A stretch of DNA of 32,178 nt. It comes from Rhodospirillaceae bacterium (GTDB taxonomy: Bacteria > Pseudomonadota > Alphaproteobacteria > TMED109). Below are positions 20,948 to 30,002 of this stretch, in pieces. The DNA is taken from positions 1 through 32,178 of the forward strand of contig CACMKJ010000009.1 in assembly GCA_902614225.1 (NCBI GenBank), in the 5' to 3' direction. Within the stretch, counting starts at the first letter, position 1, and each line of letters begins with the position of its first letter. A program made the translations under genes and the position numbers. Under the pieces are notes generated by a model. The model was not told the origin of the DNA and searched no databases. It saw nothing but the letters and a program-made list of their open reading frames with translations.

Positions 20948-23900
20948 CTATATAATAGGATCTCCGTCATTTTCATCAGAATAACTTATGTCAGAGGATT
21001 TAATTGTTGATTGAGCTGAAAGTGCCGAACCGTCTCTAGTTACCGTTGCAATCTTAACAGCATCTTCCATAAATTGATCTGCATCTTCATCATAATATAA
21101 AGAACCATCATCTACATCATAATACCAATAATCGTTGTTAATAGATAATAAATCTGGTTGTGCTGTATCAGTATTATCAAAAGCAAAACCACCTGCTTCA
21201 ATAATACTATTAGCATCTGGCATAAATTCTGTGCCATTAACAGTACCATAAACTAATACATGTCCCGTGCTACCGGAAAATGCTGCTGAGTTAAATTCAA
21301 AAGCATCTGAGCCTGTCTCAAAATCATCAAGATTAAGACCTGTGCTATTATTTAAACTACTAAAATTAAAATCATCAAAACCATCACCAGAATTTATAGA
21401 AACAGAGCCTGTTATTGAAGAATTAAAGTTGAATGTATCATCGTCTTGATCAGCATTTGCAGTTATGTTGGAGGTAATATCAGTGTTAAAGTTATACGTA
21501 TCCGAACCGGATGAACCTGAAAGTGTAAGTGATCCTGTGTTAGGTGAAACATTTATATTGAAAATGTCATCTCCTTCTTCTGCACTAGCATTAATATTAG
21601 AGGTTAGTGCATAATTAAAATTATAAGTATCGCTTCCAAAATATCCTAAAGCAGTAATATTATTACCTGGATCACCTCCAAAGAAAAACGTATCATCACC
21701 TTCCCACGCATCAATTGTCTCAAAATTTCTAAAATATAAGTCATCCACGCTAGATATGTTTGCAGTAGTACCTTGCTCAGTTAAAAACGCACTATTTGCT
21801 GATTGTTGTGCATTAGTATAATCACTTTCATTAAAACCAAAATGATCTGCATTAATGGTACCCGTTATTGTATCATAATCATCACCTCCATCAAAAAAGC
21901 TTCCGCTACTTGCAAGACTTGCTCCTTCATTAATCATATCTACTTTATCAAAATTATCTCCTAAATGTGCATAGGTAACTTGATCACTGGAGGTATAAAC
22001 AGTATCAGATCCTGCTTTAGTAAATAGTATAGTACCTGATAAATCTCTTCCACTGTAAGGATTATTATTAAACGAGGAATATATGTCAAAATCTGATAAA
22101 CTTATATTATTTACATTAGCTGTATCGTCTGCATTGCTACCAATTTTTACTCCAAAAGCATAAGACCCTGAACCAGCAGAACTTTGTATATCTTGTACTG
22201 AAAATACATCTGTTCCTTCATATGTATCAGAGTTTGTTCCTCTTCCAAAGTAAAAATCTTCTATTCCCAAATTACCATTAGAAATAGGAGTTGTGATATT
22301 ATTTATACTGTTAGGAATAGCCGTTGTCTCATCAAATGCTTCTACTCTTATGTTTCCTGTATCTGTATCAGTCAATAAAATAGTATGACTGTTATCTATA
22401 TTATTAAAAAATAATCTATCCTCAGAAGTACTCCCTTGATCACTTAATGTGTCACTTCCTCCTATTACATCAGAATTAAAATCATAGGAAAATTCAGTAT
22501 CTCCAGTTCCTCCGATCAAAACATCATCACCGGTAGTAGGATATATAACTGGGTCTGTTGTAACCCCATTATCTGAGTCGAAAGGAAATGCATCATCAAC
22601 GTCTATCACTCCATCATTGTCATCATCCGTATCGGCATTATCTCCTGTACCATCGTTATCAAAGTCTGAGGACTCTGTAGCATCAAATGGAAATGCATCT
22701 GCTGTGTCCAATACTCCATCCTCATCATCATCCGTATCGGCATTATCTCCTGTACCATCGTTATCAAAGTCTGAGGACTCTGTGGCATCAAATGGAAATG
22801 CATCTGCTGTGTCCAATACTCCATCCTCATCATCATCCGTATCGGCATTATCTCCTGTACCATCGTTATCAAAGTCTGAGGACTCTGTAGCATCAAATGG
22901 AAATGCATCTGCTGTGTCCAATACTCCATCCTCATCATCATCCGTATCGGCATTATCTCCTGTACCATCGTTATCAAAGTCTGAGGACTCTGTGGCATCA
23001 AATGGAAATAAATCATTTGTATCTAGTACGCCATCATTATCATCATCTGTATCGGCATTATCGCTAACACCATCACCATCAAAATCAGCTATGGGTTCAG
23101 TAAAAATTACTTCACCCTCATCTATTTGATTTTCTTCCATTAGCACCTCATCCAATAGAATTGTATTTTCTTCTCCTAAAACCGAAGATAATTCTAATGA
23201 CCCTAATGAATCTATACCCATCGAGGCTGCTGCACTTAAAATACTCACAGAACCTAATGAAGATACGCTACCTAGAAGACCACTTCCTGCGCTGCCAGAA
23301 TTTACTAAAAGAAACGAATTTCCTGTTAATGGTGAAGTTAAATTAAAACCATCAACAGTTCCTGAATTTAAATCGTTCGTATTATCTAATGATAAATTAT
23401 CAACTGAAGCAACTTGTGTTTGAGTTTCTACTTCTTCAATTTCATCAGATATTTCTTCAGTCTCCTCATCAGGTTCTTCATCTGTTTCACTTATTTCCTC
23501 ATCTTCAGCTTCATCAGATAAAGAAGATAAAGTTTCTATTTGTTCTAAAGTATCATCAGATGATACCGTGCTTTCTGATACAATACTGTCTAATACTTGA
23601 TCTCCAACCTGATCATTTATGTCTTGGGAAAAAATATCAGCTTCAGCTACTTCTGTAGGTGGTTCACTAATCTCCTCTTTTGGAGCTACTTCTTCTTCAA
23701 CTTGAGCTACTTCTGTTTCAAATGCCTCCTCATTGATATTTTTCTCCTTAATTTGCTGAATATCATTTTCTATTTTTTCAATTTTACTATTTATATCCTC
23801 TATAATATTATTATTAAAATTTTCAGCGAACTCGTTAATTTCTTCGGGTGACGATGCGCTTTCTTTAACAGCATCACGTCCAGCTTCTATAGCTGCTATA

Positions 23901-25132
23901 GTGGCTTCCTCTGAAGTTAGTCCTTTCTCTAACCCCTCACTTAGCTTTTCTTCAAAAACACTTTCAATATAATCTTGTGCTGTGCCTTCTTGAGGGGGTA
24001 TTTCTTCTGCCTCAGCTAATTGAAAACTTTCTTCAACATCTACTGCTTCTTCTTGAGGAGATCCTTGTACATCAGTTAGTTCAGGAGCAATTTCTGTTAA
24101 CTGAATTTCACTTTCCGTATCTTCAGTTATTTCTTCACTAGGTTGCCCTAGTACTTCAGATTGTTCAGGACCAATTTCTGCGGTTTCTATAACAGTTTCA
24201 TCTTGATCTGATATGCTTTCTACTTCATTTGTTTGCAATGGATTTCCTGAAGATACACTTTCAGTAGGAGCAATGTTATTTTGTGCTATATCTACTTGAT
24301 CAGCATCACTAAATTCTTGTTGAGGCCCACCATTTATTTGTTCCAAATCAGGTGCTTCAGCAGTGTCTTGTTGCTCTACGTTAGTATCAGCAAAATCTAT
24401 TTCATCTGCTACTTCTTCTAATGGAGATCCTGCAACTTCGGATATTTCTGGGCCAATACTATCATCCTCTGCTTGTACAAAATTTGTTTGATCAGATACA
24501 CCCTCAGAAGGATTACTATCTAATACTACTTCTTCAGGACCTATTTCTTGAGCTTCATTTGCGCTTATTTCAAGCTGATTATCTATTACTTCACTATTAT
24601 TTTCTTCTGTTACACTTAAAAACTCTGTTTCCTGAGGAGGTATTTCTATACTTTCTTCATTACTTTCAATAGTTGCTTGATCTAAACTTTGAATGCCTTG
24701 TGCAGGAGATCCATCTAAAGCTTCTTCAATAGGCCCATCAATTGCCTCATTAACCTCCTCTACTAAATTATTACTTTCAGTAGTTGTTTCTTGTTGAGGT
24801 AAACCATCATTTGGACTCCCCTCAAAATTTTCAGGTGAAATTATTTGACCTTCTAAATCATCGGATATATTTCCAATAGGTTGGGTGACATTTTCTTCTG
24901 ATGGCAACCCTGCCTCGTTGATTTGCACTTCATCAGGTGGTATTAGATCAGGGTTAGCATCAGACTGTATATTATTTATTGTATCTGGATCTAAGGCTTG
25001 GGCTATCTTAATAAATTTTTCTTTGATAATTTCCGGTTTATCTTTAAAAAAACCTTCTTTTTCATAAGAATCTGTAATTCCATCTTCTTTAATTATATTA
25101 AGATTTTTATCTGTATTTTTTTTAATAGCCAT
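20948..25132 (-). CDS. Giant acidic TSP3-repeat protein, probable type I secretion substrate
   Basis: A 1394-residue protein with no signal peptide and no cysteine that I can find, very rich in Glu/Asp. Residues 60-600 are low-complexity, acidic and probably disordered, with recurring Gly-Pro/Gly-Ser-Pro motifs (GPEISEVAGSPLEEV, GPEQSEVLGQPSEEI). Residues 600-670 are Gly/Ser/Leu-rich. Residues 682-856 are five calcium-binding thrombospondin type 3 units (DFDNDGTGDNADTDDDEDG). Residues 870-1280 are beta-repeat-like, with DDVLIGGTGDTEF and several (D/S)DTYNFN or DDTFNFN strands spaced about 30 residues apart. The C-terminus (GSLYYDEDADQFMEDAVKIA) matches the segment before the secretion signal of many RTX proteins. 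It lies 43 bp downstream of the TolC-like gene and upstream of the exporter genes. I infer an exported, calcium-stabilised surface or extracellular protein; adhesion is a guess. Confidence 0.85.
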   Translation of the reverse strand: MAIKKNTDKNLNIIKEDGITDSYEKEGFFKDKPEIIKEKFIKIAQALDPDTINNIQSDANPDLIPPDEVQINEAGLPSEENVTQPIGNISDDLEGQIISPENFEGSPNDGLPQQETTTESNNLVEEVNEAIDGPIEEALDGSPAQGIQSLDQATIESNEESIEIPPQETEFLSVTEENNSEVIDNQLEISANEAQEIGPEEVVLDSNPSEGVSDQTNFVQAEDDSIGPEISEVAGSPLEEVADEIDFADTNVEQQDTAEAPDLEQINGGPQQEFSDADQVDIAQNNIAPTESVSSGNPLQTNEVESISDQDETVIETAEIGPEQSEVLGQPSEEITEDTESEIQLTEIAPELTDVQGSPQEEAVDVEESFQLAEAEEIPPQEGTAQDYIESVFEEKLSEGLEKGLTSEEATIAAIEAGRDAVKESASSPEEINEFAENFNNNIIEDINSKIEKIENDIQQIKEKNINEEAFETEVAQVEEEVAPKEEISEPPTEVAEADIFSQDINDQVGDQVLDSIVSESTVSSDDTLEQIETLSSLSDEAEDEEISETDEEPDEETEEISDEIEEVETQTQVASVDNLSLDNTNDLNSGTVDGFNLTSPLTGNSFLLVNSGSAGSGLLGSVSSLGSVSILSAAASMGIDSLGSLELSSVLGEENTILLDEVLMEENQIDEGEVIFTEPIADFDGDGVSDNADTDDDNDGVLDTNDLFPFDATESSDFDNDGTGDNADTDDDEDGVLDTADAFPFDATESSDFDNDGTGDNADTDDDEDGVLDTADAFPFDATESSDFDNDGTGDNADTDDDEDGVLDTADAFPFDATESSDFDNDGTGDNADTDDDNDGVIDVDDAFPFDSDNGVTTDPVIYPTTGDDVLIGGTGDTEFSYDFNSDVIGGSDTLSDQGSTSEDRLFFNNIDNSHTILLTDTDTGNIRVEAFDETTAIPNSINNITTPISNGNLGIEDFYFGRGTNSDTYEGTDVFSVQDIQSSAGSGSYAFGVKIGSNADDTANVNNISLSDFDIYSSFNNNPYSGRDLSGTILFTKAGSDTVYTSSDQVTYAHLGDNFDKVDMINEGASLASSGSFFDGGDDYDTITGTINADHFGFNESDYTNAQQSANSAFLTEQGTTANISSVDDLYFRNFETIDAWEGDDTFFFGGDPGNNITALGYFGSDTYNFNYALTSNINASAEEGDDIFNINVSPNTGSLTLSGSSGSDTYNFNTDITSNITANADQDDDTFNFNSSITGSVSINSGDGFDDFNFSSLNNSTGLNLDDFETGSDAFEFNSAAFSGSTGHVLVYGTVNGTEFMPDANSIIEAGGFAFDNTDTAQPDLLSINNDYWYYDVDDGSLYYDEDADQFMEDAVKIATVTRDGSALSAQSTIKSSDISYSDENDGDPII
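22563..23088 (-). repeat. Tandem 105-bp repeats encoding thrombospondin type 3 units
   Basis: Five 35-residue units in tandem inside the giant protein. The central three (starting on the plus strand at 22668, 22773 and 22878) are 105 bp each and identical except for one synonymous base: GTAGCATC, GTGGCATC, GTAGCATC, and again GTGGCATC at the start of the next, more diverged unit at 22983. The alternation points to recent duplication of a 210-bp two-unit block. Each unit carries the DxDxDG-type calcium ligands. Such a perfect repeat is prone to copy-number change and to assembly collapse. Confidence 0.9.
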
Positions 25133-25175
25133 ATCTTATATAATAACGACTTAACTATTATATTTTATAGAATAG

Positions 25176-27098
25176 TCAAATTTTAAAAAGTATACAATTA
25201 TAAGAATTATTGATAAATTTTTCACATACTTTTTTAGCATTTTCTTTAGAAAAAGATTTAGAGCTATGAATTCTATATAAGTTTATCTTCCTATCATTTT
25301 CTACAATTAATAAATCATTATTAAAATTTTTATTATATATCTGGCTTATAAATTCTTTAGCATTCTCTAATGAACGAAATGCTCCTAATTGGATCTTAAA
25401 TTTTTTATCTTCTTTTTTAGAGTTAGATTCTATTTTATCATCACTTCCTTCATCAAATAAATTATTTGCATTGCTTACTAAATTTTCTTTCTCCTCAGGT
25501 TTTAGATTGTCAGCCATAACAGGTTTTTTATTTATTTTAGAGCCGACATTACTATTAACTTTAATATCAGACTGACTAATTATTTTGTCTTCATCTAATA
25601 TATTTTTAGCCTTTTTACTATTCTTATTTTTAATATTTTTTTTCTTTAAATTAATATCTACTTTTTGTAACTTTACTTTATCTTCTTTTTGGACTTTTTC
25701 ATTACTACCTTCATTAGAAACCAATTTATTTTTTTTCACTTTTTTTATAATTTTGGTTTTATTAATATTTGTATTAAGTTTACTTTTTTTTCTTACAAAT
25801 ATATCTTCATTCAAAATTCCCATAGATAATAATAACTGGTAGATAGACAATTCATATTGTGTTTTTGCAGTTTCTGCAGAACTTTTTGCGTTAATATAAG
25901 CAGTTTCAGATGATAATATATCTATTAACTGTCTGTTTCCCAGCCTAACTTCCTTCATTGCTAAATCAAAAAACTCTCCAGAAATATTTGCTTGATTACT
26001 TAAAAATTCAAAGTTTTCTTTTGCAATTTTTTTAGTTTGCCATGCATTTCTTATTATTTCTTCTAGATTTCTCTCTAATTTATCATGATTATATTTTGCT
26101 ATCATGTACTGATTCATTGAAGATTTATAATCAGCTCTTTCTTTGTAAAAGAGTCCATATGGTCCTCCTATAGAAATAGGATATTTCATTTCTAACTTAT
26201 AAGTCTGATCAATTTCTGTTCCTTCAATACCAGACATATTTCTTTTGTTTTTTAATTCTGCTATTGCTTTAATGGTAGGAAAGAATTTTGACTTTGATCC
26301 TTTTATTGTATTTTCAGAGTTTTTTAAATTTATTCTACTAAGATTTAATGAAATATTATTTTCCTTGGCTAGTCTTATAGCCTCGCTTTCATTTTCTGGT
26401 AAATATTCTAAAGGTAATTGAGGCCTTTTAAAGGTTTTTATATCAGATGGCAGTTCTCTAAAAATATTATAAAATCTATTTGTAGCTTGTGACAACTCCC
26501 CTTCAAACCTTACTCTAGTAGCCTTAGCTCCAGCTAATCTTGCTTTTGATTGTAAAACATTTGAGGCAAGACCACCTCCTCTAGCAACTTTTTCATTTTC
26601 TAGATTTGTTACTTGCCTAATTCTACCTTCTGATTTTTTTGCATATTCTAAAACTTCATATGCTTTGACATAACCTAAATACGCAGTAATAGCTTCAAAT
26701 ATTTTGTTACTAATAACATTATTTTTAGAAATTTGTGCTATTTCTATCTTATTTTTAGCATTTTTATATTTAGAAGTAGAATTTCCAAAGTCATAAATAT
26801 TTTGTGTAATTTTTGCAGAAAATTCATAATAATCAAGATCAGTGTCAACTGCATCATTATTAATTAATTTTTCATTACCTATAGGTATGGATAAATCAAC
26901 CTTAGGCGTAAATGCTGATAAAACAGAAGACAAATCATTATTTGCTTTATCAATTGCTATTTTAGAAGAATTAATACTTTCATCTTTTTTTAAAATTTTT
27001 TCTAATAACTGTCCAAATGTTTGACTATATACATTTGTATTAAAAAAAAATAAAAGTAAAAAAATGCTTTGGCTTAAACTAGAAACTATTTTAAACAT
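25176..27098 (-). CDS. TolC-family outer membrane channel with C-terminal SPOR domain
   Basis: About 640 residues from the ATG at 27096-27098, preferred over a TTG at 27113 because MFKIVSSLSQSIFLLLFFFNTNVYS is then a clean signal peptide. Residues 25-430 form a TolC-like outer membrane efflux protein (TFGQLLEKILKKDESINSSK, IYDFGNSTSKYKNAKN, ARGGGLASNVLQSKARLAGA, EVRLGNRQLIDILSSE). A 130-residue lysine-rich linker follows, then at about 560-640 a SPOR domain (FKIQLGAFRSLENAKEFISQ, LYRIHSSKSFSKENAKKVCE) that in other proteins binds denuded peptidoglycan. It precedes the large substrate gene by 43 bp and follows bioD closely. I infer that it is the channel of this type I system, anchored to the cell wall. 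Confidence 0.92.
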   Translation of the reverse strand: MFKIVSSLSQSIFLLLFFFNTNVYSQTFGQLLEKILKKDESINSSKIAIDKANNDLSSVLSAFTPKVDLSIPIGNEKLINNDAVDTDLDYYEFSAKITQNIYDFGNSTSKYKNAKNKIEIAQISKNNVISNKIFEAITAYLGYVKAYEVLEYAKKSEGRIRQVTNLENEKVARGGGLASNVLQSKARLAGAKATRVRFEGELSQATNRFYNIFRELPSDIKTFKRPQLPLEYLPENESEAIRLAKENNISLNLSRINLKNSENTIKGSKSKFFPTIKAIAELKNKRNMSGIEGTEIDQTYKLEMKYPISIGGPYGLFYKERADYKSSMNQYMIAKYNHDKLERNLEEIIRNAWQTKKIAKENFEFLSNQANISGEFFDLAMKEVRLGNRQLIDILSSETAYINAKSSAETAKTQYELSIYQLLLSMGILNEDIFVRKKSKLNTNINKTKIIKKVKKNKLVSNEGSNEKVQKEDKVKLQKVDINLKKKNIKNKNSKKAKNILDEDKIISQSDIKVNSNVGSKINKKPVMADNLKPEEKENLVSNANNLFDEGSDDKIESNSKKEDKKFKIQLGAFRSLENAKEFISQIYNKNFNNDLLIVENDRKINLYRIHSSKSFSKENAKKVCEKFINNSYNCILFKI

Positions 27099-27128
27099 AG
27101 CTTTAATAAGCAAGAATTAAGCCAAAGC

Positions 27129-27824
27129 CTAACAAGAACTGATAATATCTTCAGTAATTTTTTTTATAGAAATACTTTTAAATTTATCACCATAATTAAC
27201 TTTTCTTATTATAATTTTCTTATTTATAGATGATAGTAATAAACTTTCGGTATCTTTAATATCAATATAATCATTATTAGTGTTTTCATTTATAATGATA
27301 TTAATAATTTGCAGGTTTGCATGCTGAAGGTTTTTAATTGCACTCAAAGTATGACTAACACTGCCTAAATAATTTCCAACTACTAAAACTACTTTACTAT
27401 TAAGGTCTTTCATTAAATCTAATAATGTTTTTATTTTTTCGATTGGCACCATCAAGCCCCCGGCCCCTTCAAATATATTTATAATGTTATTATCAGATTT
27501 TTTCAAACACCATTCTAATACATCATTATACTTTAAGCTTTTATTTTCTTTTTTAGCCGCAATTGATGGTGCTATTGGTTTTTCAAATAACCAAGGTGAA
27601 ATTTCCTTGATATCTTCTATTTCAGGCTCTTTATTGTTAATTTTTAATATTTTATAGCTATCACTATCTTTAATATTATATATATCAAAACCACTTAAAA
27701 TTGGTTTATAGGCATTGAATAAAACTTTTCTATTAAGCATTTCTTTTAATATTTCTACAGTACAATAAGTTTTACCTATATTAGTGCCCGTAGAAGTTAT
27801 GAAAATATTTTTATTTTTACCCAT
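27129..27824 (-). CDS. bioD: Dethiobiotin synthetase
   Basis: A 231-residue BioD, typical length. It closes the ureido ring of dethiobiotin from 7,8-diaminopelargonate, CO2 and ATP in the cytoplasm. The P-loop is FITSTGTNIGKTYCTVEIL (about 8-26, GTNIGKT), and the second nucleotide/substrate region is NIFEGAGGLMVPI (about 115-127) followed by VVLVVGNYLGSVSHTLSAI. Its start overlaps the end of bioF by 8 bp, so the two are translationally coupled. The TolC-like gene begins about 30 bp after its stop in the same direction, so the secretion genes may be read through from the biotin promoter. Confidence 0.95.
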   Translation of the reverse strand: MGKNKNIFITSTGTNIGKTYCTVEILKEMLNRKVLFNAYKPILSGFDIYNIKDSDSYKILKINNKEPEIEDIKEISPWLFEKPIAPSIAAKKENKSLKYNDVLEWCLKKSDNNIINIFEGAGGLMVPIEKIKTLLDLMKDLNSKVVLVVGNYLGSVSHTLSAIKNLQHANLQIINIIINENTNNDYIDIKDTESLLLSSINKKIIIRKVNYGDKFKSISIKKITEDIISSC

Positions 27825-28980
27825 AAATCTTTAGTTTATTTTTAATTAAATTAGCTAAATTTTTAATTTGAAATTTTGTATGAGATGAATTAAAGGCTAC
27901 TCTCAGTCTAGAAGTTCCTTTTGGGACCGTGGGAGGTCTTATTGCTCCAACTAGATAACCATTTCTGTTTAAATATCTAGACAAATTTAGTGTTTTATTT
28001 TCGTCGCCTAATACTATTGGTACTATTGGTGAAACAGGTGTTTCCAAGCCTACTATTTTACTAAAAAAAATAGCACTTTCTAATGGCTTTTTTATTAAAC
28101 TTTTATTACTTTTTATAATTTCTAAAGATTTTATGCTAGCAGCTAAAACAGAAGGCGGAAGCCCAGTTGTGTAAATTTGTGACCTACATCTATTAATTAT
28201 AAAATTAATAAGGTTTTTTTTTCCACATATAAAACCACCATAAGAGCCAACTGCTTTTGATAAAGTTCCTAAATAAATATCTATATCGGGTTTTTTCTTA
28301 AATAAGCTATTACTTCCTGTACCATCACCTATTACTCCCAAGCCATGAGCATCATCTAACATAAAAGAAGCTGAATATTTTTTTTTTAGAACGGATATAT
28401 CATCTTGAGGAGATATATCGCCATCCATACTAAATACGCCTTCAGTCAAAATTAAACATTTATTATATTTATTTCTAAATTTATAAAGTTGCTTTTCTAA
28501 ATCTTCTACATTGTTATGTTTAAATTGAATCACAAAAGCACCAGAAAGCTTAGAACCTAGGAAGGTAGAAGCATGACTTAATTCATCAATTAAAATTAGG
28601 TCTTTTTTATTCATAAGTGATGATATCACCCCAATATTCGCTAAAAACCCACTACCAAACACACAACAGGCAGAAGTTTTTTTAATTTTTTTAATTTTAT
28701 TTTCTAATAATGAATACAAATAATTATTGCCGGTTACTAATCTAGATGCTCCAGCACCTACGCCAAATTTTTTTGTAGCGACTTCAGCGGCTTTAATTAC
28801 ACTCCTATTTAAACTCAAACCCAAATAATCATTACAGGAAAAGGAAATTGAATTTTTACCATTGATAACAATTTGATTTTTAGGTTTTCGCTGAACATCA
28901 TGAATTTTCCTAAGTTGATTGTTTCTTGATATTTCTTTAAGCTTTTTATTAACGTATGAATTTATTTTATTGCTTTGCAT
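27817..28980 (-). CDS. bioF: 8-amino-7-oxononanoate synthase
   Basis: A 387-residue PLP enzyme of the alpha-oxoamine synthase family. It condenses pimeloyl-ACP/CoA with alanine to give 8-amino-7-oxononanoate, the first step of the biotin rings. Visible motifs are SFSCNDYLGLSLN near residue 47, FGSGFLANIGVISSL, DELSHASTFLGSKLSGA, the PLP-contacting MLDDAHGLGVIGDGTGS, and the Schiff-base lysine in YLGTLSKAVGSYGGFICG. Full length. It is the first gene of the leftward bio half-operon, divergent from bioB across 41 bp, and overlaps bioD by 8 bp. Confidence 0.96.
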   Translation of the reverse strand: MQSNKINSYVNKKLKEISRNNQLRKIHDVQRKPKNQIVINGKNSISFSCNDYLGLSLNRSVIKAAEVATKKFGVGAGASRLVTGNNYLYSLLENKIKKIKKTSACCVFGSGFLANIGVISSLMNKKDLILIDELSHASTFLGSKLSGAFVIQFKHNNVEDLEKQLYKFRNKYNKCLILTEGVFSMDGDISPQDDISVLKKKYSASFMLDDAHGLGVIGDGTGSNSLFKKKPDIDIYLGTLSKAVGSYGGFICGKKNLINFIINRCRSQIYTTGLPPSVLAASIKSLEIIKSNKSLIKKPLESAIFFSKIVGLETPVSPIVPIVLGDENKTLNLSRYLNRNGYLVGAIRPPTVPKGTSRLRVAFNSSHTKFQIKNLANLIKNKLKIYG

Positions 28981-29021
28981 ATTAAAAAAATTTCTCTATC
29001 TTTGTAATATAGGATTTAATA
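28981..29021. promoter_or_regulatory. Divergent bioF/bioB control region
   Basis: Only 41 bp separate the two bio start codons, so promoters for both directions must overlap each other or coding sequence. A TAATAT box at 29005-29010 and an AGGA ribosome-binding sequence at 29011-29014, seven bases before the bioB ATG, serve the rightward gene. An imperfect CTAT...ATAG dyad (about 28996-29012) spans the centre. I could not match a BirA operator or the alphaproteobacterial BioR box, so the regulator is open. Confidence 0.45.
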
Positions 29022-30002
29022 ATGAAAAAAACAAAAGATAAAATTAAAACAGATTGGAGCTTTAATGAAGCTTTAGAAATCTATAACATACCATTTAATG
29101 ATTTAGTTTATCAAGCACAGACAATTCATCGTGAAAATTTTAAAAATAATAAAATTCAAATGAGTACTCTTTTAAGCGTAAAAACAGGTTCTTGTCCTGA
29201 AGATTGTGCCTATTGCCCGCAAAGTGCTCACCACAACACGGATCTCGAAAAAGAAAAACTAATTAGTATAGAAAAAGTGAAAGAAGCAGCTATTAGTGCT
29301 AAAGCGGCAGGTTCTACTAGGTTTTGTCTCGGAGCAGCATGGAGAAGTCCTAATGATCATGATTTAAATACTGTATGCGAAATGATAAAGGAAGTTTCAA
29401 GTTTAGGGCTAGAAACCTGCGTAACACTTGGTATGTTAAAAGATCATCAAGCAAAAAAGTTAGCAAAAGCTGGCTTAGACTATTATAATCATAATATTGA
29501 TACATCAGAAGAATACTATTCAAAAATAATTTCTACTCGAACTTATGAAGATCGTTTAAATACCTTAGAAAATGTAAGAAAAGCAGACATTAAAGTTTGT
29601 TGCGGTGGTATACTTGGAATGGGAGAAAGTGTCCATGATAGAATTAAAATGTTAATAACACTGGCAAATCTTCCAAAACAGCCTGAAAGCGTACCTCTTA
29701 ACCAGTTAATCAAAATACCGGGAACACCACTAGAAAAAGAAAGAGACTTAGACCCAATTGAACTAATTAAAACAATTGCTCTTGCTAGAATATTAATGCC
29801 ATTATCCTACGTGAGGTTGTCAGCTGGTAGAACTGAAATGTCAGAAAGCACTCAAGCCCTAGCTTTTTTAGCTGGAGCTAACTCTATTTTTCAAGGTGAT
29901 GTACTACTTACAGCTAAAAACCCCAATAGAGAAAAGGACACAAAACTTTTAAATAAACTTGGAATAGTATCTGAAGAGTTAGCTTTAAATCATAATGCAT
30001 AA
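29022..30002 (+). CDS. bioB: Biotin synthase (radical SAM)
   Basis: A 326-residue BioB, typical length. It inserts sulfur into dethiobiotin using a radical-SAM [4Fe-4S] cluster and an auxiliary [2Fe-2S] cluster. The radical-SAM motif is [12 protein letters not shown] with Cys58, Cys62 and Cys65. The auxiliary cluster ligands are the cysteines in [20 protein letters not shown] and [13 protein letters not shown], plus the arginine in YVRLSAGR, all conserved. The start is supported by AGGA seven bases upstream. Its stop overlaps the bioA start by 8 bp, giving a coupled bioB-bioA unit. The enzyme needs iron-sulfur repair for turnover; no isc/suf genes are here. Confidence 0.98.
   Translation: MKKTKDKIKTDWSFNEALEIYNIPFNDLVYQAQTIHRENFKNNKIQMSTLLSVKTGSCPEDCAYCPQSAHHNTDLEKEKLISIEKVKEAAISAKAAGSTRFCLGAAWRSPNDHDLNTVCEMIKEVSSLGLETCVTLGMLKDHQAKKLAKAGLDYYNHNIDTSEEYYSKIISTRTYEDRLNTLENVRKADIKVCCGGILGMGESVHDRIKMLITLANLPKQPESVPLNQLIKIPGTPLEKERDLDPIELIKTIALARILMPLSYVRLSAGRTEMSESTQALAFLAGANSIFQGDVLLTAKNPNREKDTKLLNKLGIVSEELALNHNA

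Noticed and set aside
22606-23129. Three overlapping repetitive reading frames (both strands) across the TSP3 repeats
   Set aside because: They stay open only because a 105-bp unit without stops is repeated. The products are low-complexity repeats of Met/Gln/Ser/His with no independent features, and the acidic frame clearly encodes calcium-binding units.
20948-25132. RTX nonapeptide repeats (GGxGxDxux) in the giant protein
   Set aside because: Only isolated look-alikes such as DDVLIGGTGDTEF occur and no run of nonapeptides, so I call it TSP3-type with an RTX-like C-terminus, not a classical RTX protein.
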